Made by a program: the position numbers and the translations under genes. Below, in pieces: positions 17,878 through 27,223 of a stretch of DNA of 64,000 nt; the stretch's first letter is position 1; each line of letters starts with the position of its first letter. Where the stretch lies: the NCBI RefSeq assembly GCF_033193315.1, contig NZ_CP136187.1, positions 3,789,501 through 3,853,500 of the forward strand, in the 5' to 3' direction. The notes beneath the pieces were generated by a model, which saw only the letters and a program-made list of their open reading frames with translations, made no database searches and was not told where the DNA came from. The stretch is from Agathobaculum sp. NTUH-O15-33 (lineage in GTDB: Bacteria > Bacillota > Clostridia > Oscillospirales > Butyricicoccaceae).

Positions 17878-19154
17878 CCACCTTTGTCCTGTTCGCGGGC
17901 TTTGCCGTCATCCTCATTTTGGGCATGCCGGTCGCGACCGCGCTGCTCGGCGGCAGTCTTGCCGCGCTTCTGGTCAACGACAGCGTGCCCTTGCAGGTCG
18001 CGGCGCAAAAGCTGTTCGGCTCGGTCGATAGTTTTACGCTTGCCGCCATCCCCTTTTTCCTGTTGGCCGGCGCGCTGATGAGCAGCGGCGGTATCTCGCG
18101 GCGGCTGACCGATTTCGCCAATTCGCTTTTGGGTTGGCTGCCCGGCGGTTTGGCCATTGTCGCGGTGTTCACCTGTATGCTGTTCGGTTGTCTGTGCGGC
18201 TCGCCCACCGCGACCGTCGCGGCCATTGGTTCGCTGATGGCGCCCGCGCTGGAGGAGGCCGGATACAGCCGCAAGTTCTCGCTCGCCATATTGGCTTCCG
18301 CGGGTATGTTGGGCACGATCATTCCGCCTTCGACGATGATGATCACCTATTCCTCCGCCACGGGCGCGTCTGTCGGCGATCTGTTTATGTCCGGCGTATT
18401 GCCCGGTGTGATTCTGGGCGGCATGATGATCCTGTACTGTGTATATTACGGGGTGAAGGAAAAAATCCCGCGCGTCGGCTTTTCCCTGCGAAAGCTTGCC
18501 AAGACCACCTATCACGCGATCGGCGCGCTGCTCATGCCGGTAATCATTCTGGGCGGTATCTATAGCGGCGTATTCACGCCGACAGAATCCGCGGCGGTCG
18601 CGTGTGCCTACGGCCTGCTGGTCGGCATCGTCTTTTACCGCGAGATCAAGCTGCGCGACCTGTTCCGCATCATCTCAAACGCCGCGTCGACCTCGGGCAT
18701 GCTGATGTTTATCGTCGCATCCGCCGGTGTGTTCGGCCTTGTGATGACGCACGAGCAAATTCCGATGCACGCCGCGCAAGCCATTTTGAGCATTTCCTCC
18801 AGCAAGATCGTTTTTCTGCTGCTGGTGAATATTCTGCTGCTGATTGTCGGCTGTTTTCTGGAAGCGACCGCCGCAATCCTGATCATCGCGCCCATCCTGT
18901 ATCCGGCGGTTATGGCTTTCGGCATCAGTCCGGTGCATTTCGGCATCATTATGGTGCTGAACCTCTGCGTCGGCCTGATCACCCCGCCGCTCGGCGTGAA
19001 TCTGTACGTGGCGGCCGGATTGAAAAACGAAAAGATAGAGACCGTGATCAACCGGCATTTGATCATTTTGATCTTCATTTGTATCATCAATCTGCTGCTG
19101 ATCACGTATTTCCCGCAGATTTCCCTGTGGCTCCCCGGCAAAATGGCCGGTTGA
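17874..19154 (+). CDS. dctM: TRAP transporter large permease DctM
   Basis: A 426-residue, about twelve-helix permease that moves the substrate using a sodium or proton gradient. Motifs typical of DctM/SiaM: FGCLCGSPTATVAAIGS, GMLGTIIPPSTMMITYSS and LNLCVGLITPPLGVNLYVAA. The latter two are paired re-entrant-loop sequences with the PP residues. It starts at ATG 17874, overlapping the dctQ stop by four bases, so it is translationally coupled. The cupin gene follows 45 bases later. Confidence 0.92.
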   Translation: MTTFVLFAGFAVILILGMPVATALLGGSLAALLVNDSVPLQVAAQKLFGSVDSFTLAAIPFFLLAGALMSSGGISRRLTDFANSLLGWLPGGLAIVAVFTCMLFGCLCGSPTATVAAIGSLMAPALEEAGYSRKFSLAILASAGMLGTIIPPSTMMITYSSATGASVGDLFMSGVLPGVILGGMMILYCVYYGVKEKIPRVGFSLRKLAKTTYHAIGALLMPVIILGGIYSGVFTPTESAAVACAYGLLVGIVFYREIKLRDLFRIISNAASTSGMLMFIVASAGVFGLVMTHEQIPMHAAQAILSISSSKIVFLLLVNILLLIVGCFLEATAAILIIAPILYPAVMAFGISPVHFGIIMVLNLCVGLITPPLGVNLYVAAGLKNEKIETVINRHLIILIFICIINLLLITYFPQISLWLPGKMAG

Positions 19155-19199
19155 CCCAATAAATCACATTTTTTATTGTTAGAAAGGACCGATGAAACC

Positions 19200-19697
19200 A
19201 TGGATATTCACAATTTGACGATCACCGCCGCACAGCAGAAGGAACTGATGGAGAACCGCGCGAAGTGCCCCTATCTTGTCCCGGTCGAGTGCGGCAAGAA
19301 CTACCCGATCCCAAAGCTTGTCGGCGCGGTGCGCAAGATTCTGGTCGATCAGGACAACATGGGCGCGGAGGATCTGACCATCGGCTACGCCGTGTTCCAG
19401 CCCGGCGATTACCACGAGCCGCACGCGCATAAGGAATGCGAAGAGTTCATGTACGTCATTTCCGGCAAGATCGTCGGCGGTGTGGGCGACGGAGAGGAAA
19501 GCATTCAGCAGGAAGGCGACGTTCTGTTCATGCCGCGCGGCGCCAAGCACTGGTTCTATAACCCCTTCGACGAACCCCAGACCCATCTGTTCGTATACAC
19601 CCGCCCCAGTTTGGCTACCGCCGGTTACTCGCTGGAAAGCGAAGGCTTTGAGGAGATCGGCGCGAAGGTAGAAAGCGCACAAGGTGTGAACGCTTGA
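19200..19697 (+). CDS. Cupin-domain protein at the end of the TRAP operon
   Basis: A 165-residue single-domain cupin. Motif 1 reads GDYHEPHAHKECEEFMYVISG with His-x-His...Glu metal ligands, and motif 2 reads EGDVLFMPRGAKHWFYN with the later His. Such proteins bind a divalent metal and act as isomerases, dioxygenases or small-molecule sensors. Position behind a TRAP transporter suggests it acts on the imported acid or sugar. Start chosen at ATG 19200 behind AGAAAGGA; an upstream in-frame start has no ribosome site. Reaction not assignable. Confidence 0.8.
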   Translation: MDIHNLTITAAQQKELMENRAKCPYLVPVECGKNYPIPKLVGAVRKILVDQDNMGAEDLTIGYAVFQPGDYHEPHAHKECEEFMYVISGKIVGGVGDGEESIQQEGDVLFMPRGAKHWFYNPFDEPQTHLFVYTRPSLATAGYSLESEGFEEIGAKVESAQGVNA

Positions 19698-19746
19698 ACC
19701 ACAGTTTCTCTCTCTTCTTTATACATCCCGCAATATTTCCATACGA

Positions 19747-19785
19747 AACGGCGCGTTGCAACTCATTTTGCAACGCGCCGTTTTA
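19747..19785. terminator. Bidirectional terminator after the cupin gene
   Basis: AACGGCGCGTTGCAA and TTGCAACGCGCCGTT form perfect 15-bp arms around CTCATT, followed by TTTTAT. It lies between convergent genes. Confidence 0.9.
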
Positions 19786-19835
19786 TGCCGCCGGAGAAGA
19801 GGTAGAAAAACAGCGGCCGAACTTGGTTTCAACAT

Positions 19836-20825
19836 TTAGAAATTGGAAACGTTTTGGGCTGTGACCGCTTCAAACGGCAGGTAGACCGCGTATTCGCTGT
19901 CCGCCGCGGGCGTTACGCCCTCCATGCCCTCGTCAAAGGGCTTGCCTTCCAGCAGGTTGATGGCGGCGCGTACCGCGCCCCGCGCTTCCCCTGCGGCGTC
20001 CTGACGGGCGGTCATCAGCATTTTCCCTTCGGCAAGGGCTACCTTTGCGTCGTCCAGCAGATCAACGCCGACCACCGGCAGCGCTTCCGCGCCGTCGCCC
20101 TGCGGCTCAAGGGCGGCCAGCGCGCCCAGCGCCATCGCATCGTTATTGGAAATGATGCAATCATACGTTGTTCCAGCGGGTAGGTTTTCTACCGCGGTCT
20201 GCGCCTTGGCGCGGTCGTAATCGCAAACGAGCGGCTCTACCGCGGGCGTCGCCTGAATACCGGCTTGTTCCAGCGCGACCAACGCGCCCTGTGTGCGCAG
20301 TACGGTGTGCTCCAAACGGTCTCTGCCGCTGAGCAGCAGATAGGAGATCTGCTTTTTGCCCGCCGCTTCAAAATATGCGGCAAGCGCCTCCCCCTGCAGC
20401 CGTCCGCTTGTCGTTTCATCCGCGCCGATATAGACCGTGTTTTCATTCAAAAGCGAACGGTCCGCCGGGCAGCGATTGACGAAAACAACCTTCATGCCTT
20501 CGGTCTCCTCGAGCAGGTTGGCGGCAAGCTCGCTCTCGGTCAGGTTGACGATCAGCACCTTCGCGCCGCTGTTTTTCGCCGCGGCGATGCAGTCCATTTG
20601 CTTTGCCGGATCGGCGCCCGCGTCATAGCTTTGCAGCTCGTACCCGGCCTTGGCCGCTTCGCTTTCGATATTTTGCTCCAACACGCTCAAAAACTCATCG
20701 CGCTCCGCCATCAGCAGCGCGATATCCGCATTCCCCTCCGCATCAGGTGTTCCGGTCTGTCCGCCGCACCCCGTAAACCCGAGCAGCATGCAAAGCCCCA
20801 ATGTGAGCGATAATACCTTTTTCAT
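19836..20825 (-). CDS. Orphan sugar-type substrate-binding lipoprotein (ribose-binding-like)
   Basis: A 329-residue type I periplasmic binding protein. The lipobox is FTGCGG after a hydrophobic signal, followed by IALLMAERDEFLSVLEQNIE, AKQMDCIAAAKNSGAKVLIV and CIISNNDAMALGALAALE. The last is typical of ribose/galactose/autoinducer-2 receptors. Start chosen at ATG 20825 behind GGGAAAGGAGC. No ABC permease or ATPase gene adjoins it. It may therefore serve a transporter encoded elsewhere or feed a chemosensory or kinase sensor. Ligand not readable. Confidence 0.82.
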   Translation of the reverse strand: MKKVLSLTLGLCMLLGFTGCGGQTGTPDAEGNADIALLMAERDEFLSVLEQNIESEAAKAGYELQSYDAGADPAKQMDCIAAAKNSGAKVLIVNLTESELAANLLEETEGMKVVFVNRCPADRSLLNENTVYIGADETTSGRLQGEALAAYFEAAGKKQISYLLLSGRDRLEHTVLRTQGALVALEQAGIQATPAVEPLVCDYDRAKAQTAVENLPAGTTYDCIISNNDAMALGALAALEPQGDGAEALPVVGVDLLDDAKVALAEGKMLMTARQDAAGEARGAVRAAINLLEGKPFDEGMEGVTPAADSEYAVYLPFEAVTAQNVSNF

Positions 20826-21007
20826 AATCAATGCTCCTTTCCCAAATCTGGTTATGCGATCATCTGTTGTCAAAAAGTTTCATTTCGTTTATAATCGGAA
20901 GTATCTGGAGGTACGTGCGTAAAAATGTTTCCATATCGATGGTACCGCCTCACCGTCGTGCGATCTTGAAGTAAGCCGCGCGACAAATACGGATTTTTCT
21001 TTCCGGC

Positions 21008-22189
21008 CTATGCGATGTTTTGCCGTTCCACGGTGAGCGCGGGCAGCGGCGCGGCGCGCTTTTCTCCGTGCAGCCACAAAAGAAACAGCGCGAATACCGC
21101 GAAAAACGGAACGGCGCACAGGGCGAGAGCGGCCGCCATGCCGACGCGCTCCGCCGCAAGCCCCACCGCGAACGGCACGATCGAATTGCCGAGAAAGCTG
21201 AATAGAAAAGCGGCGGATAGCACGGTCATACTGTCCGCCGCGCCGTGCTCCATGACCCGTCCGACAAGCAGCGGCCAAATACCGGACAGGCCAAGTCCGA
21301 GCACAGCCGCCGCGGGCCAGAACGCCGCGCCATGCAGCAGAGGCAATAGCAGCGCCATGAAAATGCAGGCGGGGATGAGCGCAAACAGCAGCCGCGCGGC
21401 GGAGACCCGGCGCGCCGCCCGCTCACAGCCCGCGCGGCCCAGAAAAATGCACAGCCAGATCACCGCCGTGACTCCCGCGCCCGCCAGCGCGGAAAAACGC
21501 TGCTCCTGCACCAAAAAGGTGGAAAGCCAGCTGCATACCGCGCTTTCCGCGCCGGAATATAGGGTACAGCAAAGCAAGACCGGCCAATAACGGCGTTTGC
21601 GGAGAAAACCGCGCAGCCCGCTTTCACCCGCCGTGCATACCGCTTGCGGAAACGCGACGCGCCAGCAAAAAGCGGCGGCGGCAGCGGCCCCCACGGCAAA
21701 CACAAGGTAGGCGATGCGCCACGGCAGGCCGAGCGTTGCCAGCGCGCCGCCGAGCAACAGCCCGCCGCACGCGCCCAGCCCGTTCAGCGCCATCACGCCG
21801 GCGATCGCGGAAGCCGCGCGCGTCCCGTCCAGATCAGCCGGGATGGCGTTGGTCGCGATCTGCAAGCCGAGGCTGCACGCGCCGGTGCCAAACAGCAACG
21901 CGCAAAGCAGTACAAAACGCGGCGCGCAGGCTATACAGGCGGAAAACGCCGCCATCAAGGTGAGCGCGCAGCAAAGCACGCGCGCCTTGCCGAACCGCTC
22001 CATGATCCGCCCGGCAAACAAACAGGCGGCAAAATTGCCGGCGAAAAAGGCGGATAGCAGCAATCCGCTTTGGCCGAGGCCCACGCCGAGGTCGGCGCGG
22101 ATGGGCAGCAGCAGCGGCGCGAGCAAATTGGTGCAAAAGGACAGCAAAAAGGCGGTCAGCTTGCACGCAAAAATTGTTTTTTTAACCAT
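21008..22189 (-). CDS. MFS transporter, divergent from an AraC regulator
   Basis: A 393-residue permease with 12 hydrophobic helices. The helix 2-3 loop reads GRIMERFGKARVLCC, and the protein is rich in Ala, Gly and Cys. Start chosen at ATG 22189 behind CAGGAGA; the longer frame has no ribosome site. It is transcribed away from the AraC regulator at 22242, which likely controls it. The fold resembles sugar or drug efflux MFS proteins; substrate unknown. Confidence 0.82.
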   Translation of the reverse strand: MVKKTIFACKLTAFLLSFCTNLLAPLLLPIRADLGVGLGQSGLLLSAFFAGNFAACLFAGRIMERFGKARVLCCALTLMAAFSACIACAPRFVLLCALLFGTGACSLGLQIATNAIPADLDGTRAASAIAGVMALNGLGACGGLLLGGALATLGLPWRIAYLVFAVGAAAAAAFCWRVAFPQAVCTAGESGLRGFLRKRRYWPVLLCCTLYSGAESAVCSWLSTFLVQEQRFSALAGAGVTAVIWLCIFLGRAGCERAARRVSAARLLFALIPACIFMALLLPLLHGAAFWPAAAVLGLGLSGIWPLLVGRVMEHGAADSMTVLSAAFLFSFLGNSIVPFAVGLAAERVGMAAALALCAVPFFAVFALFLLWLHGEKRAAPLPALTVERQNIA

Positions 22190-22241
22190 TGGTTGTGTCT
22201 CCTGTCTAAGATGACATAAAAAGAGGAAAGAGGTGTGTGCC

Positions 22242-23126
22242 ATGTTCCAGCTATACGGAATCCCCGCCGCCCCCTCTATTTTCGAGGGCGAAGCCCTGCC
22301 GCGTCCGGTCTATGTTTCGCACACCCGCTATCACGAGGGGGAACGGACGCGCGCCATCCACAGCCATGTGGATATCACCGAGGTGCTGCTGATCTACCAC
22401 GGCACGGGCCTGCATCAGGTGGACGACCACGTTTATCACAGCCGTCCGGGCGACCTGATCATCAACAACGTCGGCACGCTGCACAATGACTTTGCGCAGA
22501 CGGAGGAGGGCGTGGAATACCTATGCCTTGGCATGACGGGCCTTCGGCTTTTGGGGCTTCCCGCGGGCTGGCTCGCGGAAAACGAATGGCAGATTCACCT
22601 GCAAAGCGGCGCGCATTTTGACGCGCTGCACGAAATGCTGGAACTGATGGAACGCACGCTGCATGGCAACGAAGCGTATTGCGGCGAGCTGGCGCGCCAT
22701 TTGACCGCCGCGTTTGCCGTGTTGGTGCGGTCGATCGCCGTGAACGCGCCCGCCGGTGCGGACGGCGGCGTGGACAGCAAATCCGCCCTTGTGCATAAGA
22801 TGCTCCGCTTTATCGACCGGCATTATACTGAGAATTTTACGCTGGACGAGCTGGCCGAAGCGGCCGGCGTGAGCCGGTATTACGCATCGCGGCTATTCCG
22901 CCAGCAGACCGGCAGTTCGCCCACCGGCTACCGCTTACAGCGCCGCATCGGCGAGGCGCAATCCCTGCTTACCGATACCGATTATTCGATTACCTATATC
23001 GCGGGCGCGGTGGGTTATGACAACCCCAATCACTTCACGCAGCGCTTCACGGAAATGATCGGTGTTTCGCCCAGAGAATTTCGGAAAAGAAGCGTCAAAT
23101 CCAAGGTCGCAGCCAGACGGCGGTGA
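22242..23126 (+). CDS. AraC-family regulator with N-terminal cupin
   Basis: A 294-residue regulator. The N-terminal cupin-like ligand domain has HSHVDITEVLLIYHGTG and HSRPGDLIINN. The C-terminal double helix-turn-helix has FTLDELAEAAGVSRYYASRL and VGYDNPNHFTQRFTEMIGVS. The ATG at 22242 sits 9 bases after GAGGAAAGAGG; a GTG at 22233 would overlap that site. Divergent from the MFS gene with only 52 bases between starts, so one short spacer holds both promoters. Probably a sugar-responsive activator of the MFS gene. Confidence 0.85.
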   Translation: MFQLYGIPAAPSIFEGEALPRPVYVSHTRYHEGERTRAIHSHVDITEVLLIYHGTGLHQVDDHVYHSRPGDLIINNVGTLHNDFAQTEEGVEYLCLGMTGLRLLGLPAGWLAENEWQIHLQSGAHFDALHEMLELMERTLHGNEAYCGELARHLTAAFAVLVRSIAVNAPAGADGGVDSKSALVHKMLRFIDRHYTENFTLDELAEAAGVSRYYASRLFRQQTGSSPTGYRLQRRIGEAQSLLTDTDYSITYIAGAVGYDNPNHFTQRFTEMIGVSPREFRKRSVKSKVAARRR

Positions 23127-23241
23127 CCGGTCGGCGCCGTCCGCCGCTTCCCTTCCGACACCATGAGTATACCGCCGTACCGTCTTTTCCGCATTCGTTT
23201 ATTTGCCCTTGCCGATCGTATGCATTCCCACAAAGTCCAGC

Positions 23242-23283
23242 AATAAGGTCGTCTCCAAAAATATTTTTGGAGACGACCTTATT
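23242..23283. terminator. Perfect 42-bp palindromic terminator
   Basis: The half-site AATAAGGTCGTCTCCAAAAA is mirrored exactly, with ATATT-type centre and CTTTTTG after it. It ends the AraC transcript. Confidence 0.85.
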
Positions 23284-23300
23284 CTTTTTGCAGTTTTATC

Positions 23301-23340
23301 AAAAAAACGCGCCGCGGGCGGTTGTAACCGCCCGCGGCGC
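23301..23340 (-). terminator. Intrinsic terminator of pfkA
   Basis: GCGCCGCGGGCGGTT and its complement form perfect 15-bp arms around GT (23309-23340). On the minus strand the stem is followed by seven U (23301-23307), 24 bases past the pfkA stop. Confidence 0.92.
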
Positions 23341-23363
23341 GCCTCCGCGCTTGGATATTCGGT

Positions 23364-24437
23364 TTAGTCGCCCATGGAAAGGCCGAGGTCTCGCGCGGCC
23401 TGCACGATATCGGAATCGGGCGGAACGGTCTTGAGCTTGCCGGCCACGTCGGACAGCTTGACGGGCACGATCTTGTTGTTTTGCACGCCGACCATATAGC
23501 CGAACTTATTCTCGCGGATCAGCTCCGCCGCGGCCACGCCAAGGCGGGTGGTGAGCAGCCGGTCGTACGGGCAAGGCGCGCCGCCGCGCTGGTAGTGGCC
23601 CGGGATGGTGACGCGGATCTCCTGTCCGGTCAACGCCTGCAACTCTTCCGCGATGCGGTAGGAGATGGACGGGTGGGTCATTTTTTCACGCGAAGCCTTG
23701 AATTCCTTCTTGCTCATCTTGGCTTCTTCCTTGCTGATCGCGCCTTCGGCCACGGCGAGGATGGAAAAGCGCTTGCCGCTCTTGGAGCGTTTTTCAATCG
23801 CTTCCGCGATATGCTTGATGTGGTACGGGATCTCCGGGATGATGATAATATCCGCGCCGGACGAAATGCCCGCGTACAGCGTCAGCCAGCCCGCCTTATG
23901 GCCCATCGTTTCGACAATGAACACGCGGGAGTGTGAAAACGCGGTGGAGTGGATGGAATCGATCACCTCGGTCGCAATGTTGACGGCCGACTGGAAGCCG
24001 AACGTGACCTCGGTGCCCCAGAGATCGTTATCAATCGTCTTGGGCAGGGTGACGACGTTCACGCCGTTTTCCGAGAGCAGGTTTGCCGTTTTATGCGTGC
24101 CGTTGCCGCCCAGAATGACCAGCGCGTCCAGCTTGGCGTACTTGATCGTTTCCAGCATGCGCTGTAGCTTGGTCTCCTCGCTGTCGTCCGCTTGGAGCAT
24201 GGTTTTAAACGATTCGCGCGAGGTGCCGAGAATCGTGCCGCCGAGCGTGAGGATATCCGAAAATTCGCGCGGCTGCATCTCATGGTAATTGCCCTCGATC
24301 AGGCCGCGGTAGCCGTCCTGAATGCCGTAGAGCGTCACCCCGTCTCCCAGTTGGTTGTACAGCGTTTTGGCAACGCCGCGCAGCGCCGCGTTGAGGCCTT
24401 GGCAATCGCCGCCGCTGGTGAGCATACCGATTTTCAT
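23364..24437 (-). CDS. pfkA: 6-phosphofructokinase
   Basis: Phosphorylates fructose 6-phosphate in glycolysis. The 357-residue protein has the N-terminal TSGGDCQGLNAALRG phosphoryl-donor loop, GGNGTHKTA, catalytic PKTIDNDL, the MGHKAGWL substrate loop and GHYQRGGAPCPYDR. The donor-selectivity positions are mixed: Gly in GGNGT (ATP type) together with Lys in PKTIDND (seen in PPi-type and some group III enzymes). ATP is the likelier donor but this is not certain. Start ATG 24437 follows GGAGGAGGG; a TTG at 24455 would overlap the ribosome site. Monocistronic with its own terminator. Confidence 0.93.
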   Translation of the reverse strand: MKIGMLTSGGDCQGLNAALRGVAKTLYNQLGDGVTLYGIQDGYRGLIEGNYHEMQPREFSDILTLGGTILGTSRESFKTMLQADDSEETKLQRMLETIKYAKLDALVILGGNGTHKTANLLSENGVNVVTLPKTIDNDLWGTEVTFGFQSAVNIATEVIDSIHSTAFSHSRVFIVETMGHKAGWLTLYAGISSGADIIIIPEIPYHIKHIAEAIEKRSKSGKRFSILAVAEGAISKEEAKMSKKEFKASREKMTHPSISYRIAEELQALTGQEIRVTIPGHYQRGGAPCPYDRLLTTRLGVAAAELIRENKFGYMVGVQNNKIVPVKLSDVAGKLKTVPPDSDIVQAARDLGLSMGD

Positions 24438-24604
24438 GTAAATTCCCTCCTCCAAATGTTTTCCCTTTCGGTATCTTAATCATACCCCGTTTTGCCCCGC
24501 TTGTGAAGATAAAATATGGAAAACTTTTTGTTTTTGCGCGCGTGCCTTTCCATTTGGCATGAGGATTGACGGTTTCAGGCGCGTTTTTTTGTGCGTTCCG
24601 GCTA

Positions 24605-24633
24605 TTGCGGAGCGGCGACGAACATGGTATGCT
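24605..24633 (+). promoter_or_regulatory. Promoter of the pfl leader
   Basis: TTGCGG at 24605-24610, a 17-base spacer, TATGCT at 24628-24633. The predicted start near 24640 is just ahead of the riboswitch. Confidence 0.6.
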
Positions 24634-24647
24634 TTATTCATAGACAA

Positions 24648-24735
24648 GCCCCCTGCTACTGACGGAACGAGGTGGAACGTTAAACCACCGGGGAACAGGG
24701 GCGCTACGAAGAATGCCGACCGTCTGGGCAGTGTC
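24648..24735 (+). ncRNA. ZTP (pfl-motif) riboswitch aptamer upstream of pflB
   Basis: The leader matches the pfl motif as I know it. Stem strand CCCCTG with a GACGG segment leads to a hairpin GGTGG...CCACC, then the conserved CGGGGAACAGGGG closing the first domain. A short linker then leads to GCCGACCGTCTGGGCA, the conserved second domain. This class binds ZTP/ZMP, which accumulate when 10-formyl-tetrahydrofolate is low, and is found before purine, folate and pfl genes. The 3' CTGGGCA overlaps the 5' arm of a terminator at 24726. Ligand binding would therefore favour read-through into pflB. Confidence 0.88.
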
Positions 24736-24763
24736 GCATGGATTTGCGGCGCTGCCCTTTTTT
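24726..24763 (+). terminator. Riboswitch-controlled terminator in the pfl leader
   Basis: GGGCAGTGTCGCA pairs with TGCGGCGCTGCCC (two G-U pairs) around TGGATT, followed by six T. Its 5' arm shares bases with the conserved CTGGGCA of the aptamer, as expected for a transcriptional switch. Confidence 0.88.
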
Positions 24764-24816
24764 GTTCTAATAAAGCGTAAAAGGACGGCGCCACCGGAGA
24801 AAAGGAGATTTCTTTG

Positions 24817-27045
24817 ATGAACGCATGGTTGACCTTTCACAGCGGCGATTGGCAGAACGAGATAAACGTCCGCGATTTTATCCAGAAAAACTATGTTCCC
24901 TATGAGGGCGACGGCGCGTTCCTTGCCGGGCCGACCGCGCGCACGAACGCGATGCGCGAGAAATTCGAGGGGCTGCTCGCCGAGGAGCGCGAAAAGAACG
25001 GCGTGCGCAACGTCGATACCGACACTGTGATCACGATCACGGCCTTCGGCCCCGGCTACCTCGATCAGGAGAACGAGATCATTTTCGGCCTGCAAACGGA
25101 CGAGCCCTTGAAGCGCGCGTGCAACCCCTTCGGCGGCATGCGCATGGTGCGCGACGCCTGCAAGGAATACGGCTACGAGGTGTCGCCCTTGATCGAAGAA
25201 AACTTTAAATACCACAAGACCCATAACGACGGCGTGTTTTCCGCCTACACCAAGGATGTGCGGAACGCCCGCCACGTCGGCCTGCTGACCGGCCTGCCCG
25301 ACGCTTACGGCCGCGGCCGCATCATCGGCGATTACCGCCGCGTGGCGCTGTACGGCGTCGACCGCCTGATCGCGGAAAAGCAGCAGGATAAGGAGCGGCT
25401 GGGCGACGTACCGACCACCGCAGAAGAGATCCGCTGCGCCGAAGAGCTGACCGACCAGATCAAGGCGCTGCGCGATATGATCCAGATGGCGGCCTCCTAC
25501 GGCTTTGATATCTCCCGCCCGGCGGAAAACGCCAAGGAAGCCGTGCAGTGGACCTATTTCGCCTACCTTGCCGGAATCAAGGAGCAGAACGGCGCGGCGA
25601 TGAGTTTGGGCCGCGTTTCCACCTTCCTAGACATCTACTTTGAACGCGATATCACGGCCGGCGTGCTGACCGAAACGCAGGCGCAGGAGATCATGGACGA
25701 TTTCGTGCTGCACCTGCGCATGGCGCGTCACCTGCGCACGCCCGAATACAATGAGCTGTTTGGCGGCGATCCGATGTGGATCACTGAGGCTGTCGGCGGC
25801 GTGGGCGAGGATGGCCGCCCGCTCGTTACCAAGAACTGCTTCCGCATGCTGCAAACGCTGTACAACCTGAACCCCGCCGCCGAACCCAACCTGACCGTGC
25901 TGTGGAGCGAAAACCTGCCCGAAAACTGGAAGCGCTTTGTCGCCAAGGTATCGATCGACACCGACGCTTTGCAGTACGAGAACGACGATGTGATGCGCCC
26001 CTACTATGGCGACGACTACGCCATTGCCTGCTGCGTTTCCGCCATGCGCGTGGGCAAGGATATGCAGTTCTTCGGCGCGCGCACCAATTTGGCAAAGCTT
26101 TTGATGATGAGCCTGAACGGCGGCCGCGACGGCATCAAGTTTGTTCAGGTCGGCCCTGAAATGCCGGTTTACGAGGACGAATACCTCGATTACGACAAGG
26201 TCTGCGAGCGCATCGACTTCTACCGTCCGTGGCTTGCCAAGACCTATGTTTCCGCGATGAACACCATCCACTATATGCACGACAAGTACGCCTACGAAAA
26301 GAGCCAGATGGCCCTGCACGATACCACGGTGCGCCGCCTGATGGCCTTCGGTATCGCGGGCATGAGCTGCATGGCCGATTCGCTCTCCGCGATCAAATAT
26401 GCCAAGGTCAAGTGCATCCGCGATCCAGAGACCGGCGTGATCGTCGATTTTGAGACCGAGGGCGATTTCCCCAAATTCGGCAACGACGACGACCGCGTCG
26501 ACCAGATCGCATGCGAGCAGGTGGAAAAGTTCTACGAAGCGCTGAAACAGTACCCGCTTTACCGCGACGCCGTGCACACCCTGTCCATTTTGACCATTAC
26601 CTCGAACGTGATGTACGGCAAAAAGACCGGCAACACGCCGGATGGCCGCCGGAAGGGCGAACCGCTCGCGCCGGGCGCTAACCCCATGTCGGGCCGCGAT
26701 ACCTCGGGCGCGCTGGCTTCGCTCAATTCGGTCGCCAAGCTTTCCTATGAATACTGCCGCGACGGCATTTCCAACACCTTCTCGATCACGCCGGGCGCGC
26801 TCGGCAAGACCGAGGATACCCGCGTAGACAATCTGGTGTCCATCCTGACCGGCTATTTCGGCCAAAACGCGCACCATTTGAATGTGAACGTTTTAAACCG
26901 CGAAACACTGATGGCCGCCTATGAGCACCCCGAGGAGTATCCGAACCTGACCATTCGCGTATCCGGCTACGCGGTGAATTTCTACAAGCTTTCCCGCGAG
27001 CAGCAGCGTGAGGTCATCTCGCGCACGTTCCACGAAGCGATTTAA
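24817..27045 (+). CDS. pflB: Pyruvate formate-lyase (formate acetyltransferase)
   Basis: Glycyl-radical enzyme converting pyruvate and CoA to acetyl-CoA and formate under anaerobic conditions. The 742-residue protein has the active-site Cys pair in [20 protein letters not shown], the conserved [19 protein letters not shown] segment, and the C-terminal radical loop [13 protein letters not shown], whose Gly carries the radical. Start ATG 24817 follows AAAAGGAGA. Expression is expected to depend on the ZTP riboswitch in its leader. The activating enzyme gene follows after a 178-base spacer containing an AT-rich inverted element. Formate made here can feed 10-formyl-tetrahydrofolate, consistent with ZTP control. 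Confidence 0.97.
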   Translation: MNAWLTFHSGDWQNEINVRDFIQKNYVPYEGDGAFLAGPTARTNAMREKFEGLLAEEREKNGVRNVDTDTVITITAFGPGYLDQENEIIFGLQTDEPLKRACNPFGGMRMVRDACKEYGYEVSPLIEENFKYHKTHNDGVFSAYTKDVRNARHVGLLTGLPDAYGRGRIIGDYRRVALYGVDRLIAEKQQDKERLGDVPTTAEEIRCAEELTDQIKALRDMIQMAASYGFDISRPAENAKEAVQWTYFAYLAGIKEQNGAAMSLGRVSTFLDIYFERDITAGVLTETQAQEIMDDFVLHLRMARHLRTPEYNELFGGDPMWITEAVGGVGEDGRPLVTKNCFRMLQTLYNLNPAAEPNLTVLWSENLPENWKRFVAKVSIDTDALQYENDDVMRPYYGDDYAIACCVSAMRVGKDMQFFGARTNLAKLLMMSLNGGRDGIKFVQVGPEMPVYEDEYLDYDKVCERIDFYRPWLAKTYVSAMNTIHYMHDKYAYEKSQMALHDTTVRRLMAFGIAGMSCMADSLSAIKYAKVKCIRDPETGVIVDFETEGDFPKFGNDDDRVDQIACEQVEKFYEALKQYPLYRDAVHTLSILTITSNVMYGKKTGNTPDGRRKGEPLAPGANPMSGRDTSGALASLNSVAKLSYEYCRDGISNTFSITPGALGKTEDTRVDNLVSILTGYFGQNAHHLNVNVLNRETLMAAYEHPEEYPNLTIRVSGYAVNFYKLSREQQREVISRTFHEAI

Positions 27046-27074
27046 ATCCAACGGATTTAAATCATCTCAGGTAG

Positions 27075-27206
27075 GAGATATGGGGAATTAGGAATTAGAA
27101 ATTAGAAATTAGTAGTTAGTAATTTAGGTGTCGCGCAGCGCGCGATAACTTAAAAAAACCGCCTATGGCGGTAACTCCTCTCTCCTAATTCCTAACTCCT
27201 AACTAA
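27075..27206. repeat. AT-rich inverted element between pflB and pflA
   Basis: The left side has near-tandem GGAATTAGGAATTAGAAATT units; the right side has CTCCTAATTCCTAACTCC, their inverse. Two small hairpins lie between them (CGCGCAGCGCGCG and CCGCCTATGGCGG). Together they form an imperfect ~130-bp hairpin, MITE-like. Composition is unlike the flanking GC-rich genes. Confidence 0.65.
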
Positions 27207-27223
27207 AAAAGGGGGTTGTTTTG

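Noticed and set aside
25627..26877. 416-codon open frame antisense to pflB
   Set aside because: It lies opposite a fully supported pflB gene and has low-complexity His/Val/Gly composition. Such long antisense frames arise from GC-rich codon use.
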